A DNA stretch of 64,000 nucleotides from Schistosoma haematobium (Eukaryota; Platyhelminthes; Trematoda; Strigeidida; Schistosomatidae). Made by a program: the position numbers and the translations under genes. The notes under the pieces are model-generated. The model did not search any database, had not been told where the DNA came from, and saw nothing but the letters and a program-made list of their open reading frames with translations. Shown here piece after piece: positions 9,827 through 20,065 of this stretch (the stretch's first letter is position 1; every line of letters starts with the position of its first letter). Location of the stretch: positions 85,860,364-85,924,363 of the forward strand of contig NC_067196.1 of assembly GCF_000699445.3 (NCBI RefSeq). The letters run 5' to 3'.

Positions 9827-10355
9827 TGTTATGACCTTGGATGTCTGACTTTTCGATCACACGACTTATCTACCAATCCGAATACGACTTATACGAATCT
9901 TCACACTAGGCCAACCAATGACGTTCAACCGGTGTGGGCAGTCTAGCGTCCTTATTGGTCCTATGTCCTACGAGCCCTTCCACTTGAGTCCAGAACACAA
10001 TACCAGCTTCCGAATCAGAGCAGATCAGACCAGATCATTTATTTCAGACATACTTGGTTTATATATCAATCAGACAAACCGCAACGTACCATAAAATAGG
10101 AAATAATATTGTACACAAATAAGCCCAAAAAGTGGCTGTGAATGAGGGAGGCAGTAGTTAATAAACTGAACATAACTTAAGGACCGTAAATCGTACAATA
10201 ATAAATTATAGATCAAAATAAAGCTTATTATAAAAGGAATATAAATATCCATAGTGTAATTGTTGAGTAGTTATACAATAAGAATATTTATAGAATATTA
10301 GTCCATGAATAGTCCTTGGAATTTACCTGTAGTTTAATCTTCACCGGATATAACA
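9827..10355 (-). repeat. 5' LTR of the young element
   Basis: Apparently identical to 8161-8689 over 529 bp. The last 26 bp of the junction with the interior are duplicated at 9761-9786. Confidence 0.93.
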
Positions 10356-10880
10356 TGTGGCGCCCTTTATTTTGTAGTCATTTAGATTGGACGATGTTTG
10401 TTGACGGGTTCACCACTTTAGTGGCCCGAGATCTGACTCCAAAGAGATTGTAATGATGATTGTTGTTGAAATATATATATCGCCTATTCTCGTATATAAT
10501 CATCGACTTAAATCGCGTTAGTCAATAACAGAACTGAATAAGCCGAATAACGAGAATGGACTTTTGAATACATATATTTTGTATATAAAGCGAATGGAAT
10601 AGAGAGAGGAGAAACGACGCAGAATGGAGATGGCTGGTAAGCCAACTCCCATTTAATCAAGCGTTAATCAATAATTATAGTTACACAAAAGTAAGTTACA
10701 GATATGTGATGAGTAATGGGATGAGAAATGTACACACACCTACGTGCTCATATAAAAACAGTCAAGATTGATAAGCGAATAAATAACAAGGTCAGAATGT
10801 GACTCAAGTAGAATGAATAGAATGGGCTGTATGCAAACTAGAATAAGGCATATGGGCTTAACATAATAACCGACACTACA
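10356..10880 (+). repeat. Solo LTR of a second family (L2), interrupted by the young element
   Basis: It starts TGTGGCGCCC and ends GACACTACA. A second copy is at 53337-53788. The first five bases also lie at 8156-8160, because the young element inserted there and duplicated TGTGG. Flanking ATGG at 8152-8155 and 10881-10884 is a plausible target duplication for L2 itself. The older L2 copy was therefore in place before the 8161-10355 insertion. Confidence 0.65.
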
Positions 10881-10884
10881 ATGG

Positions 10885-10990
10885 AATTATGGATACGTAC
10901 TGCTGAGATGTCCTATGATAGAACGAAACAACTATCCAGTGAATCTAGGTTTTCAATGGTTGTCTAAGTTAAAGCGGTTGAAGAACTTAA
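10885..10990 (+). mobile_element. S1 SINE fragment
   Basis: TACTGCTGAGATGTCC, GAACGAAAC and ATCCAGTG match the hammerhead segment, then CTAGGTTTTCAATGGTTGTC matches the body. The cleavage triplet is lost. Confidence 0.55.
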
Positions 10991-11134
10991 TAACACTTGT
11001 CTTTGTTTCGAAAGATAATACAATGGAAATTTTGTGGTTATCCACAAAATATCTATGCATGGCCTTCAGAATAAATTATTGAGATGGCAAACATTTTATG
11101 CAGTTCAACACTTCTTAATGGCGATTGGAAAATT

Positions 11135-11917
11135 GGCGAGACTCTAATTTATGGACGAGCCAATCAGAAGCGTTATAGAGATTTCAGGGTTACGGCGCCA
11201 ACTCCAGTGCTTAATGTTAACGTACGATCGGTTCACAGGGAATTTTGTACAAAACGTGATAATTGAGCGGCTATAACAAATAAAACGGCAAGACTATAAT
11301 TTGTGGACGAATCAATCAGGTATAAGATAATAGATCTCGGGTTTTAACGCGAAAGTCATTCATCCCTTTGGCTAAATAAATTTCTGGCATTATAGCTGAT
11401 GTCAGTTAGTGATGAAAACCCCATATATAATTCCTAAGGTAAATTACGAAAATTATCGCGAACTGGATAATGAAAGCACCAGTAACACCGGCTGCAGCCA
11501 GATACTACAATATATACGGATGTTTGGAGAGCGTACAGACTCCTACATAAGCTTGTTTATGTGCATCGTGTCGTTATCCAAGAGTAGCATTTTGTGCACT
11601 CAACAACCGGATTGCACATAAACAATATTGAAGCCATGTGGTCGAGGCTGAAAGAGTTTTCAAGACTTTATCATGGCTCCAGAGGCCGACTATTCTGTAA
11701 CCGTACGAATGATTTCCTCTACTGCATGTATTACGATTTAAGAACCTCTTTCTAACCTTAACAAGTGTTTGAACCACGTATAAGAAGTGTATCCACTTTA
11801 TTTCTTTGGTTTTGTATAACATATTTTTACTCTATACTGACTGTTTGCTGATTGAATAATATTTCTCAAGGTCACTTGAGATTCCTTCAAAGGTCGTCCA
11901 TAAATTAGAGTCTCGCC
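11135..11917 (+). mobile_element. Merlin-type DNA transposon, defective copy
   Basis: Perfect 24-bp terminal inverted repeats begin GGCGAGACTCTAATTTATGG at each end. They are flanked by an exact 8-bp target duplication GGAAAATT (11127-11134 and 11918-11925). Ends starting GG with 8-bp duplications fit the Merlin (IS1016-like) superfamily, and the interior carries a Merlin-like transposase relic. A second left-end-like sequence (GGCAAGACTATAATTTGTGG) at 11292 shows the left subterminal region is duplicated or nested. The copy is far shorter than an autonomous element would be. Confidence 0.85.
11500..11745 (+). pseudogene. Merlin / IS1016-like DDE transposase remnant
   Basis: The frame reads IYTDVWRAYR (about 11510-11540), HRVVIQE, an in-frame TAG at 11585-11587, then HFVHSTTGLHINNIEAMW and SRLK (to about 11670). 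TD-W-AY holds the second catalytic aspartate, and the IE-MW block holds the final glutamate of the ISXO2/IS1016-like DDE domain. The first aspartate region and the N-terminus are missing. It is a dead fragment, but enough to assign the family. Confidence 0.75.
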
Positions 11918-11925
11918 GGAAAATT

Positions 11926-13895
11926 TCTTAATTTCAGTTGATTCTGTTGAATTAGTTTCTCAACCACTGAAAGTGTGAACAATAGAAATAACATTTTCAA
12001 GTAAGTTCCAGACTCAAAATACATTATATTTTAGAAATTGTGAATTCTAGTTAGTTTGAACTCTCATATAACTCAATTTAAAAGTGATTGATGAGAAAAC
12101 AAATTCGAAATGGTTTTAACGGTTTAATGATCCACTTATTCCTTTAGTTCTCATTAAAATCCTCTGTTCTGCAGATGTCGTTCATTTTAACGGTGAATAA
12201 ACACAAATTTAAAAAAATTTTTTATGAAGTTAATTTCTCCTTTATTATCTAGGATATTGGAAATGTAAGTGATAGTGTAGTGTAATAATGATTGTCACCC
12301 TAAGTAATTTATTCCGTAGTCAGAAATATTCATTGTCTACTAGCTAGATCACAGTAGAAATCTTCAAATATTCCTTGTTTATGGAAGTGAAAGCTACGGA
12401 AATGAAAACAAAGTGAAATGGTGGGGAAGATCTATAGCTCAGGTAAAGTTGCGATCCCTCAGCTGGATGATTTAATTGTTTTTCCATATGTTATTAGCAA
12501 AAACTTCACATATAAGTGAGCTCTATGTATTTCTTCACTTGACTAGCAGCTTGTCCTGGAAACTTTGAATTTGATTAGATGTTGCCTGCAGTGTTACTTT
12601 TATCCTAAGTTTGTGCTCATGATGTTGTTCAGAAAGACAATGAGAGCTGCATGACTGAACCATCCAGCTAAGAGGACACGACTTCACGAAAATGTTTGCA
12701 TATTTGGAATTTTTTATCCAAATATTTTTTAAAATTATCCTGTTTTACCTTTCTTGCTGCTTCAAATTTCTGTTCCAAATACCACGATTGGTGTAGAAAA
12801 AGATTCCCATTAATCCCTTAGTATTATTTATCTTTAATTATAATAATAAACCCTTAGTTGAAATATTAAACTATATTTCATTGAGGAAATAAACAAAATT
12901 AGAATGTCCGAAATACACGGGGTCAGAATATCACATTCCCAGAAAAACTGATCTTTAACTGTTATACCTAAGTTTATGAAATTAAAAAAATCCAATTTTT
13001 TAATGAAATAATTTATTACTTTCACATAACACTATCCAGAACTAATGCTTCAACCTTTCCCAATCTCAGTGACAATTAAATTTGTAGGTGTTTTTTTTAC
13101 CAAGCACTGTAAATTAGCTAACGAATCCAGTTGGCAACTAGTGTTACATCTTGCGGTAGTTTGATCAGAAAAAGTTTCCCCAACCTGGTATGCAAGTGAG
13201 AAGACGAAGGATGAATAAAAAGTTATTAGCCATTGACATAAATTTTCCTTCGATATATAAGCCAAGACCTTGACAATAACATGCTTTGTTCGTCATCTCT
13301 CAGTTGCTGTATGGCATTAGGAAAAAACGTAGGCACAGGCCCTTGATGTACAATTCTACTCAGCATATCATTTGTCTTTGCTGAAAAATAAGGCTATCTT
13401 CTTGGACTTAGCCACCTGAGTTAAGATGGATGTACATCAATCTCAGAAATGTACACCCAATATCTTACATGTGATCGGATCCACGACTTCTAGATGTCGT
13501 GCACAGGACACTGTTGGAATGCATCGATACACCAATCTGATGTATATAAAGTCCAATGTGTGAGATCATATAATGGGTTTGTTGTGAGACCACAAAGTAC
13601 GTAATCTGGTCAATGGAGGGTTGAGTCCACTCATCTGATAAATCTCAAGCTATGACAAAACCGATGTCTAGAGCATCTTGGTCGCCATCGGTTCCCTAAT
13701 GCTGACCTCAATCAATGACAAAAGTCACCTTCACATTTAAAATAATCTCCACAATCTTTCAGTTAAATAATTTATATACATGTACGAACTAAAGTCCCCA
13801 TCTAATGAATTTATCTTTAACTGTATCCGTTTAAATTTTTATTAAATGCCAACTTCCGCTATCTAAATTAATAAGTATTGGAAGTAATCCTAACG
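11926..13895. other. Long stretch without recognised features
   Basis: AT-rich DNA. Short frames at 12834-13265 have no recognisable domain and no splice context. The stretch 13270-13740 is less AT-rich and may be an unknown old repeat, but no second copy is seen here. Confidence 0.4.

Positions 13896-13897
<2 letters not shown>

Positions 13898-13946
<49 letters not shown>
13898..13946 (+). repeat. (AT)n microsatellite
   Basis: About 24 uninterrupted AT units. Confidence 0.95.
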
Positions 13947-13948
<2 letters not shown>

Positions 13949-13999
13949 CCCCACTAGCATATGAAGAAACTGTTGGGCCAAATCCCAGAAAAGTAGAGG

Positions 14000-14230
14000 T
14001 AGTTACAGTATGAGTGGTGATTGAGAAGATTAATCATCGAAGGTGCGATTCAAGTTACGCGGAATTTAAAAGAATTTTAAGAATGGAGGCACCTGCACAA
14101 GTGCCATCCAAAGTCTCTAATCATTGGTTCCGATAATCACGCAGACCCCAATCAGTTGTCTACACCTATTAACATGGCTCACTCCAGTTAATGACTTCAT
14201 GGACTGATGCAATCTCATTTTATATATTAC
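14000..14230 (-). mobile_element. RTE-related element RTE-B, 3' fragment
   Basis: CACCTGCACAAGTGCCATCC, CTCTAATCATTGGTTCCG and CACGCAGACCCCAATCA match the minus-strand C-terminal coding region at 45828-46133. The fragment is frameshifted. Confidence 0.65.
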
Positions 14231-14239
14231 TACCATTTA

Positions 14240-14352
14240 ACTAACTGCTTCTATGAATTTGTTCATCATGTTGTTGCTAATGAGGTATGGTAACTTGGAT
14301 CAATGCATATATGTGCCTGGTTCTACGTTGTAGATGACTGACTGACTTGGTT
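14240..14352 (+). mobile_element. RTE-B 3' terminal tail
   Basis: TGTTGTTGCTAATGAGGTATGG through CTACGTTGTAGATGACTGACTGACTT is the conserved 3' end of RTE-B, in plus orientation. It lies beside a minus-orientation fragment. Confidence 0.7.
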
Positions 14353-14682
14353 TGACCCTCCCATCAATATCAGATTAATACATTTTCAATAACATACATT
14401 GGATAAAATCATCAAAATGTAAGTTCCATCCAGTACATAAAATATGGACAAGTTTTTTAAGTCACTGTAACAATATAACTACATTGATTTCGAGAGATTA
14501 TTTTGAAATTAGTTCATCATGAGATTATGATGTATGTATTGTCTATTGCGAATAGTAAACTGATGTCATTATAGTCGCGAACCAACTCATTAAATTTTAG
14601 TTAAATATAAACATATGTCAGTTAAGACACTTTTTTCAATTAAGAATATATTTCAGACTTGATACCGTGATTAGAATGATTT

Positions 14683-15093
14683 TGTTATATCCGGCGAGAA
14701 TTATGAATGGTAACTCCTGAGAACTATTTATAGACAAATATTATAGGTATTCTTAATGTATAACTATTCAGTAGCCAGATTGTGTATATTTATACTCCTC
14801 TTATTATAAGCTTTATTTTGACCCATAGACTATTATTATACGATTTACCGTTCATGAGTTCTGCCCAGTCTATTAATTACAATCTACAACGTTCACAGCC
14901 ACTTTTGGCTAGATTTTGTACAAATATTGTTTACTATTTTATAGTGTGATGTGATTTGCTTGGCTTTTATATAAACCCAATATATTTGAAATACATGATT
15001 CATATCGTAGAGGCTGAGATTGGTGTTCTGAACTTAACAGGCAAGAAGCAGGACCGATAAAGACTTCAGACTGCTCGTACGAGTTTTATGCGT
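14683..15093 (+). mobile_element. LTR of the 8161-10355 family, interrupted
   Basis: It starts TGTTATATCCGGCGAGAATTATG and follows the family through CTCCTCTTATTATAAGCTTTATTTTG and TATATAAACCCAATATATTTG to GCGTCATTGGTTC. There a minus-strand RTE-B copy is inserted. I do not see a clean 3' end after the insertion. Confidence 0.75.
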
Positions 15094-15106
15094 CATTGGT
15101 TCAGTC

Positions 15107-15425
15107 AGTCAGTCAGTAACAACGTAGAACTTCGTACGTACGTACATCAGTTCGAGTTGCCATACCACATTAGCACAGAGATACAGTTGTCGATTCAAAT
15201 CCCATAGTGGTAGACGTAATAAGAGTATAAGCAGTAATCGGGAAGATTAGGGTTTGGAGATGTAATTTAAAGAGTATAATCCAGTGAAATAAATTTGGAA
15301 AGAGGAAAAAAAGGGACATGAAGAATTCAGAAGATTAGAATTTGGGAGAACACAGAGAGTGGATGCACCTGCGCCATTGCAAACGATTTTGAGCCATGTC
15401 AATCAGGGTCTCTAACCATCGGTTG
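15107..15425 (-). mobile_element. RTE-B 3' fragment inserted in the LTR
   Basis: A perfect 13-bp duplication, CATTGGTTCAGTC, flanks the copy (15094-15106 and 15426-15438). The left end is the reverse of the (TGAC)n 3' terminus, and the body matches 62100-62420. This is a 5'-truncated insertion typical of target-primed reverse transcription. Confidence 0.8.
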
Positions 15426-15529
15426 CATTGGTTCAGTCAATAATTCACTGTTCTCTAATTGGCGGTATCACTATGTTATGTTATATACTAATAGGGCACA
15501 AGACCACAAGTTATAACAGGTTTTCCACT

Positions 15530-15680
15530 GGATAGTAGTATCAAAACTCATATTTGGTGCTGGGTTCGATTCCCGAACACAGGGTCATGGGTGTACACTT
15601 CTGAGAAGTTCCACACTAGGATGAAACGGCCACTTTCTGTTTCCAGATTTTTTAGTTATGGTTTAGCTAAGATTTAAATT
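15530..15680 (+). mobile_element. S1 SINE, degraded copy
   Basis: B-box GGTTCGATTCCCG (about 15563), then ACTTCTGAGAAGTTCC, GGATGAAACGGCC and TTTCCAGATTTTTTAG. The hammerhead core is mutated at several invariant sites. Confidence 0.65.
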
Positions 15681-16085
15681 ATAAAAGCATATTTGTTCAG
15701 CTTATTGTACCAATACAATCCTAAATGACCGAATTGTTTCCACCTTAAAAAAAGACAATTTATATCTATCAGAATTTTATTTAAAAAAAACTAAAAATTT
15801 TGAAAAAATTTATTAACAAAGAAAGAAAGAAACATTAAGATAAATTATCTTCCGATGGTAAGGAATAAAACCTGTCTTGACGATTTCAACAACCGATGAA
15901 TGAATAATACATGTTCCGTAAAAAAGACAATTAAAATTTACATGATGAATTATCATTATTTACAGTATCGATCTGATTTCATTTTTTCACGTCTACAAAG
16001 ATAAAAGAAAAATACAAATATTGATTTTTAAGTTATATTTAGATACATATTAAAGTAAACTATGAACTTTGTTTATTGATAATAT
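15681..16085. other. Intergenic, nothing recognised
   Basis: AT-rich DNA with poly-A runs. Confidence 0.4.
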
Positions 16086-16575
16086 ATGTGCTTCAAACAA
16101 GTGGTACAATCGAGAGTAGGGAGAGTTAGCTCTCCTTCTCTATATGCTGTCACATCGCCACGTGCATACAACCAGTACCAGGGAAATCCGACTAACTGCC
16201 TTCTCGCAGCAGTGGTGTTGTTTACGAGATTGAGAGGACGAAAAGCGAATGTACGATGTTTCAACCGGGTCGGTGGAACTCGAAGAGTCTACCTAGAGGA
16301 GTTGAAAAACCCTAATTCCAAATCAACTGTGCACATAGACTCCAGTATCCTGAAGGAACAAATGACGTATGAACCTATTGTTGGTCACCGGCTACCATGG
16401 GACCACATCCCCTGACGTTGCTCCACTGCTTTGTGGGTCAGACCTTTAGGTCGAAGGTTCCGGGTGTGACCTCCTAAGAAAATCACCTGCTTCGGTTTGG
16501 GCACCCGAGAAGTATCACAGTCCACACTGGTGCCTCTTTGTACCAATGTTTATGTGTTTAGATAAAAAACACTAT
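16086..16575 (+). repeat. Retroposon R1 copy
   Basis: It matches the R1 copies at 715 and 25526: GGGAGAGTTAGCTCTCC, GAGAGGACGAAAAGCGAATG, CTATTGTTGGTCACCGGCTACC, CTTTAGGTCGAAGGTTC, CACCTGCTTCGGTTTGGGCA and TGCCTCTTTGTACCAATG at the 3' end. The two overlapping open frames on opposite strands are not conserved as proteins among the copies. Confidence 0.75.
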
Positions 16576-17039
16576 TATAGCTATATTGAAAACAATATTT
16601 TGGTGATATAAATGTGATATATATTTCCTTCTAGTATAGAGGATACCAAGTGAGAAATTTAATAGCGTTAGGAGAGCAGGTCTTGTGTGAACTGAAAATG
16701 AATGATGACATTTAAAAACCATTAATTTGCGAAAACCTCATTTTTCGGTTTACTTGCGTCATTGGAATTTAGAATAAACCTTGTAATTCCAACCTGTTAT
16801 TATCTGACAATAGTTGTGCGTATATTGTGTTATAAATACTGAAGAGCTTACAACAAACAATTAGGGAACATATTACACTTTTCCGAGGTTGATAAAAAAG
16901 ACTATTAACATATCAGTGAAATATCTATCACTCAGAATACCACAATTAAGAGTACATTACTGTTCAAACGTAGATATCAATCTGTGACTATTGGAGCGCT
17001 GTATTTTAAATATCAAAATAGATTCGCTATGTAAGAATT
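16576..17039. other. Intergenic, nothing recognised
   Basis: No coding or structural signal recognised. Confidence 0.35.
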
Positions 17040-17275
17040 TAAAAATCGTCAAACTGCATCACGAGGCAAGCCCTAACTTGGAATCCTGAAGGGAAGCGGA
17101 AAAGAGGAAGGCCAAAAAACACATTGCGTCGGATAATAGAAGCAGATATGAAAACGATGAATTACAACTGGACGGAGCTAGAAAGGATTGCCCAGGACAG
17201 GGTTGGATGGAGAATGCTGGTGAGCGGCCTATGCTCCTTCACGAGGAGTAACAGGCGTAAGTAAGTAAGTAAGTA
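17040..17275 (+). mobile_element. RTE-C 3' end (C-terminal coding region)
   Basis: The plus strand reads [20 protein letters not shown] followed by [11 protein letters not shown] and [16 protein letters not shown], the typical last segment of the schistosome RTE ORF. A stop and a (TAAG)n tail follow. It is 5'-truncated just before this segment. A mutated copy of the same end is at 44400-44620. Confidence 0.85.
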
Positions 17276-17779
17276 TGTAAGAATTTGCAGTTGATAACAT
17301 TCAGTAAACATTTTTTAAGGATCAGACTATTATCATGTGATTATAATTTACGCTGAAATGACCGGATAATGAAAAACGCATTGTTTGTACGACCCAGCTT
17401 TACTCTGACCCAATTACACAATAACTAAAAAGATAAACACTGAGCACAGAATACATTAGGATAACCGGTTTATAAAATTAATCCCCTTACACATTTGTTC
17501 GTTAATCTAACAATTTCTTAAAATTACAATCAGCTGACTAAAATACTAAATGAGAATCAACTTAGTCTATAAAACAGCAATATACTGACTGGTCTTCATA
17601 TATCTTTTACAAGTAAATAGTGATATAACAGAATGAAGAAATAATAACCCTTGAGACTTTATGGACTATTATTAAATGGAATCATATTGTATAATTAACA
17701 AACAACTGGACTATTATATTCCTATGTTCCATTTATTGTAAGCTATCGTTTGACCCACTATTAGTACACATTATAAGTA
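17276..17779. other. AT-rich, partly LTR-like
   Basis: From about 17635 (ATAATAACCCTTGAGAC) to 17770 the sequence resembles the first third of the LTR family, strongly diverged. The rest is unrecognised. Confidence 0.35.
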
Positions 17780-17875
17780 AAGATGCATAGTGGCTAGCAG
17801 TGGGATCCAGGACGCATGTTTTATCCTACTCAGGACTCATCAACTGGATGTACCTGCATCCCACAGTTGTTGTCT
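17780..17875 (-). ncRNA. Smα hammerhead relic
   Basis: On the minus strand, stem I ATCCAG/CTGGAT pairs perfectly, followed by TTGATGA, GTCC TGAGTA GGAT, AAAA and GTC. C3 and G12 are mutated, so it should not cleave. The outer GTGGGAT/ATCCCAC also pairs, as in Smα. Confidence 0.65.
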
Positions 17876-17924
17876 GTTGTGACTTGTGGACAGAAGACGC
17901 GTAAAACAAGCAAGAACAGCCTAG

Positions 17925-19100
17925 AGTCCTGATTGGTCCCGCTTCCCTGTCTAGCCCAGCCAGTTGAGTCCAGAATGCAAGTCTCAGCCTCTCAGATATG
18001 AATCATTATATTTCAAGCATACTCTTATTTATTTATTTTAACACATAGATATTGGCACAAGGAGGCACCAAATGCATATGCGCCACACGATTCTCATTCG
18101 ATAGGTGTGAGGGCTGTGATACTGCCCGGGTGCCCAAACCGAAGCAGGCAAGCATACTCTGTTTATATACCAATCAACCCGACCACAACGTACCAATAAA
18201 ATAGAAAATAACGTCTGTACAATAATTAGCCAGAAGTGGCTGTGAATGAGGGAGGTAGCGATTAACAGATAGGGAATAATTCATGAATGGTAAATCGTAC
18301 AATAATAGTTCCCTTGTTTTGCCAGAAAATATGTCTTACGCATCAAATAATAATCAAGAACCTGGTGCAGTTTTGTTGGACGCTGATTATCATAGTGATC
18401 CACTATCTACTAGTGGTGTTCCTCATAAATTTGGTCACAATATTTCAGAAGAGTCAAACTTCGATCACCTTATATCAATTGTCGTTCAGCCTCACCACTC
18501 AGTCACTTTCAATAGATCCTCTGTTCAGTACGACAAATATGTCTTAAATAAATTCGAATTAATTGTAAGTTGGGCATATGAGGATCTAACACTGTTTCGT
18601 GGGGGAGGATGAACCCAGAAAATTTAAAATCCTGATCTTCAAAAAGGGGAGGTGTTGTGTCTCGATGAGAATAATGAATGGTAATTTTTGGGATCCATTT
18701 ATGGACCAATATTATGAGTATATTTTTATCGTATAATTGTTATGTAACTAAACTGTTCATATTCATGCCCCTCTTATTATGAGCTTTATGTTGACCTATG
18801 AACTATTACTGTACGATTTACCATTCATGAATTATTCCCTATCTGTTAATCGCTACCTCCCTCATTCACAGCCACTTCTGGCTAATTATTGTACAGACGT
18901 TATTTTCTATTTTATTGGTACGTTGTGGTCGGGTTGATTGGTATATAAACAGAGTATGCTTGCCTGCTTCGGTTTGGGCACCCGGGCAGTATCACAGCCC
19001 TCACACCTATCGAATGAGAATCGTGTGGCGCATATGCATTTGGTGCCTCCTTGTACCGCTGCGCACATTAATCTCCAGTCCACAAGACACAACAGTGTCC
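17925..19100 (+). mobile_element. LTR-element foldback (two LTR pieces in inverted orientation)
   Basis: A minus-oriented LTR piece (about 17925-18311) and a plus-oriented LTR (18653-19100) of the 8161-10355 family flank a short interior. Arms 18057-18311 and 18800-19054 are reverse complements over 255 bp with one difference seen. Both LTRs contain the same nested retroposon 3' tail at the same place. The interior keeps the C-terminal part of the element ORF and a polypurine tract (AAAAAGGGGAGG, 18641-18652). A normal element would have LTRs in the same orientation. Confidence 0.8.
18312..18612 (+). pseudogene. LTR-element ORF, C-terminal fragment
   Basis: The frame reads VLLDADYHSDPLS through DLTLFRGGG, related to the last 80 residues of the 8768-9646 ORF (ILLDVDFLNDSLS, DPTLFRGGGEC). 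The upstream ATG at 18283 lies in the inverted LTR, so it is not the true start. The fragment ends 30 bp before the polypurine tract. Confidence 0.7.
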
Positions 19101-19199
19101 ACTCCGGGACTCAAACCCAGTACCGTTCGCTTCAAACGCCATCGCGTTATCCACTTAGTTACTGAGTCTTGATAGTCACTAGCTTGTGCAGTGGGGTGA

Positions 19200-20065
19200 G
19201 GTTTAATTTATTTTTGTATATTAGTACACGTCATTATTTCAAAATTATTACTAATTGGGTATTTGCAGCTTGTCTGACTCATTTCCACTCTATATATGAG
19301 TACCGTTTTTCATTTTATGATCTGATATAGTCCAGTATGGAAACCTATGACTCCTTGGAATAATAATAATAACAGGACCTTTGGCTGCTATCTTCTTATA
19401 TAGGAATTGACGGACCAATAGGAGCGAAGCATATGTTAGCATCAACTCGACGTTAATCGTATTGGTCGGGCTATACCATCGGTTAAGGCCTATGATACTA
19501 GACTATAAGGGGAATAACATAGACGAGTAGAAAATTATAGATGGAAGTTTGACTGGCAAGCCTATCTAGTGGTATTGATTAACGTCTTAGACATAACAGA
19601 TACATACATATACATACTACAGGAAGTAGAGTAAGGCTCATATCCAAGTATCTAGTGAATGAGTTTAAAATCTTCTAAATGGTAGGTGACATAGACCGAT
19701 ACTATTTATAGTGCTGATGTATTTTTCATGTTCTATCTTTTTCAAAGATCTTTGTTTTATATCAATCACCCCATCCTTAGCATTTATTGATTCTATTTAT
19801 TAAGTTTAAAGTGTGTCCTGTGCGCTCAATGTTCACTATCAGCGATACAGTTATTTCAATGCTTTTTCGTTCCGTTAGCCTATTTTTACTACGCTAATAT
19901 AAAGCGCGACAACTTCAATCGATGTATATTTGCACTGCATTGTACCATGTTGTTTCTGATTAACTGACCAACTGAAAACTACAGAATATAGTTTAGTTTG
20001 AACAACTGAGATTCAATAGGTCTAACCAGTAAGCGTTACGAAGAAACAATTTTTATAATTTGTTT
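19200..20065. other. Intergenic / downstream flank of FRG1
   Basis: No repeat or exon recognised. The FRG1 3' UTR and poly-A signal should lie near 19700-20060 on the minus strand, but I could not fix one. Confidence 0.3.

Larger units (their letters stand above)
8161..10355 (-). mobile_element. Young non-autonomous LTR retrotransposon
   Basis: Two 529-bp LTRs (8161-8689 and 9827-10355) look identical by eye and bound a 1137-bp interior. Target duplication TGTGG is at 8156-8160 and 10356-10360. On the minus strand the LTR begins TGTTATATCC and ends ATAACA. A purine tract ending AAAAGGGGAGG sits just before the 3' LTR (8690-8703), and a candidate primer site ATTGGCGACGGGG follows the 5' LTR (9826-9814). 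The interior holds one 292-codon frame and no protease, RT or integrase, so movement must depend on a full-length relative. Identical LTRs imply very recent insertion. Confidence 0.93.

Noticed and set aside
11409..11621. 70-codon ORF as a Merlin protein
   Set aside because: The transposase motifs lie in a different frame, the one reading IYTDVWRAYR.
16073..16415. Overlapping opposite-strand ORFs as genes
   Set aside because: They fall inside an R1 retroposon and are not conserved between R1 copies.
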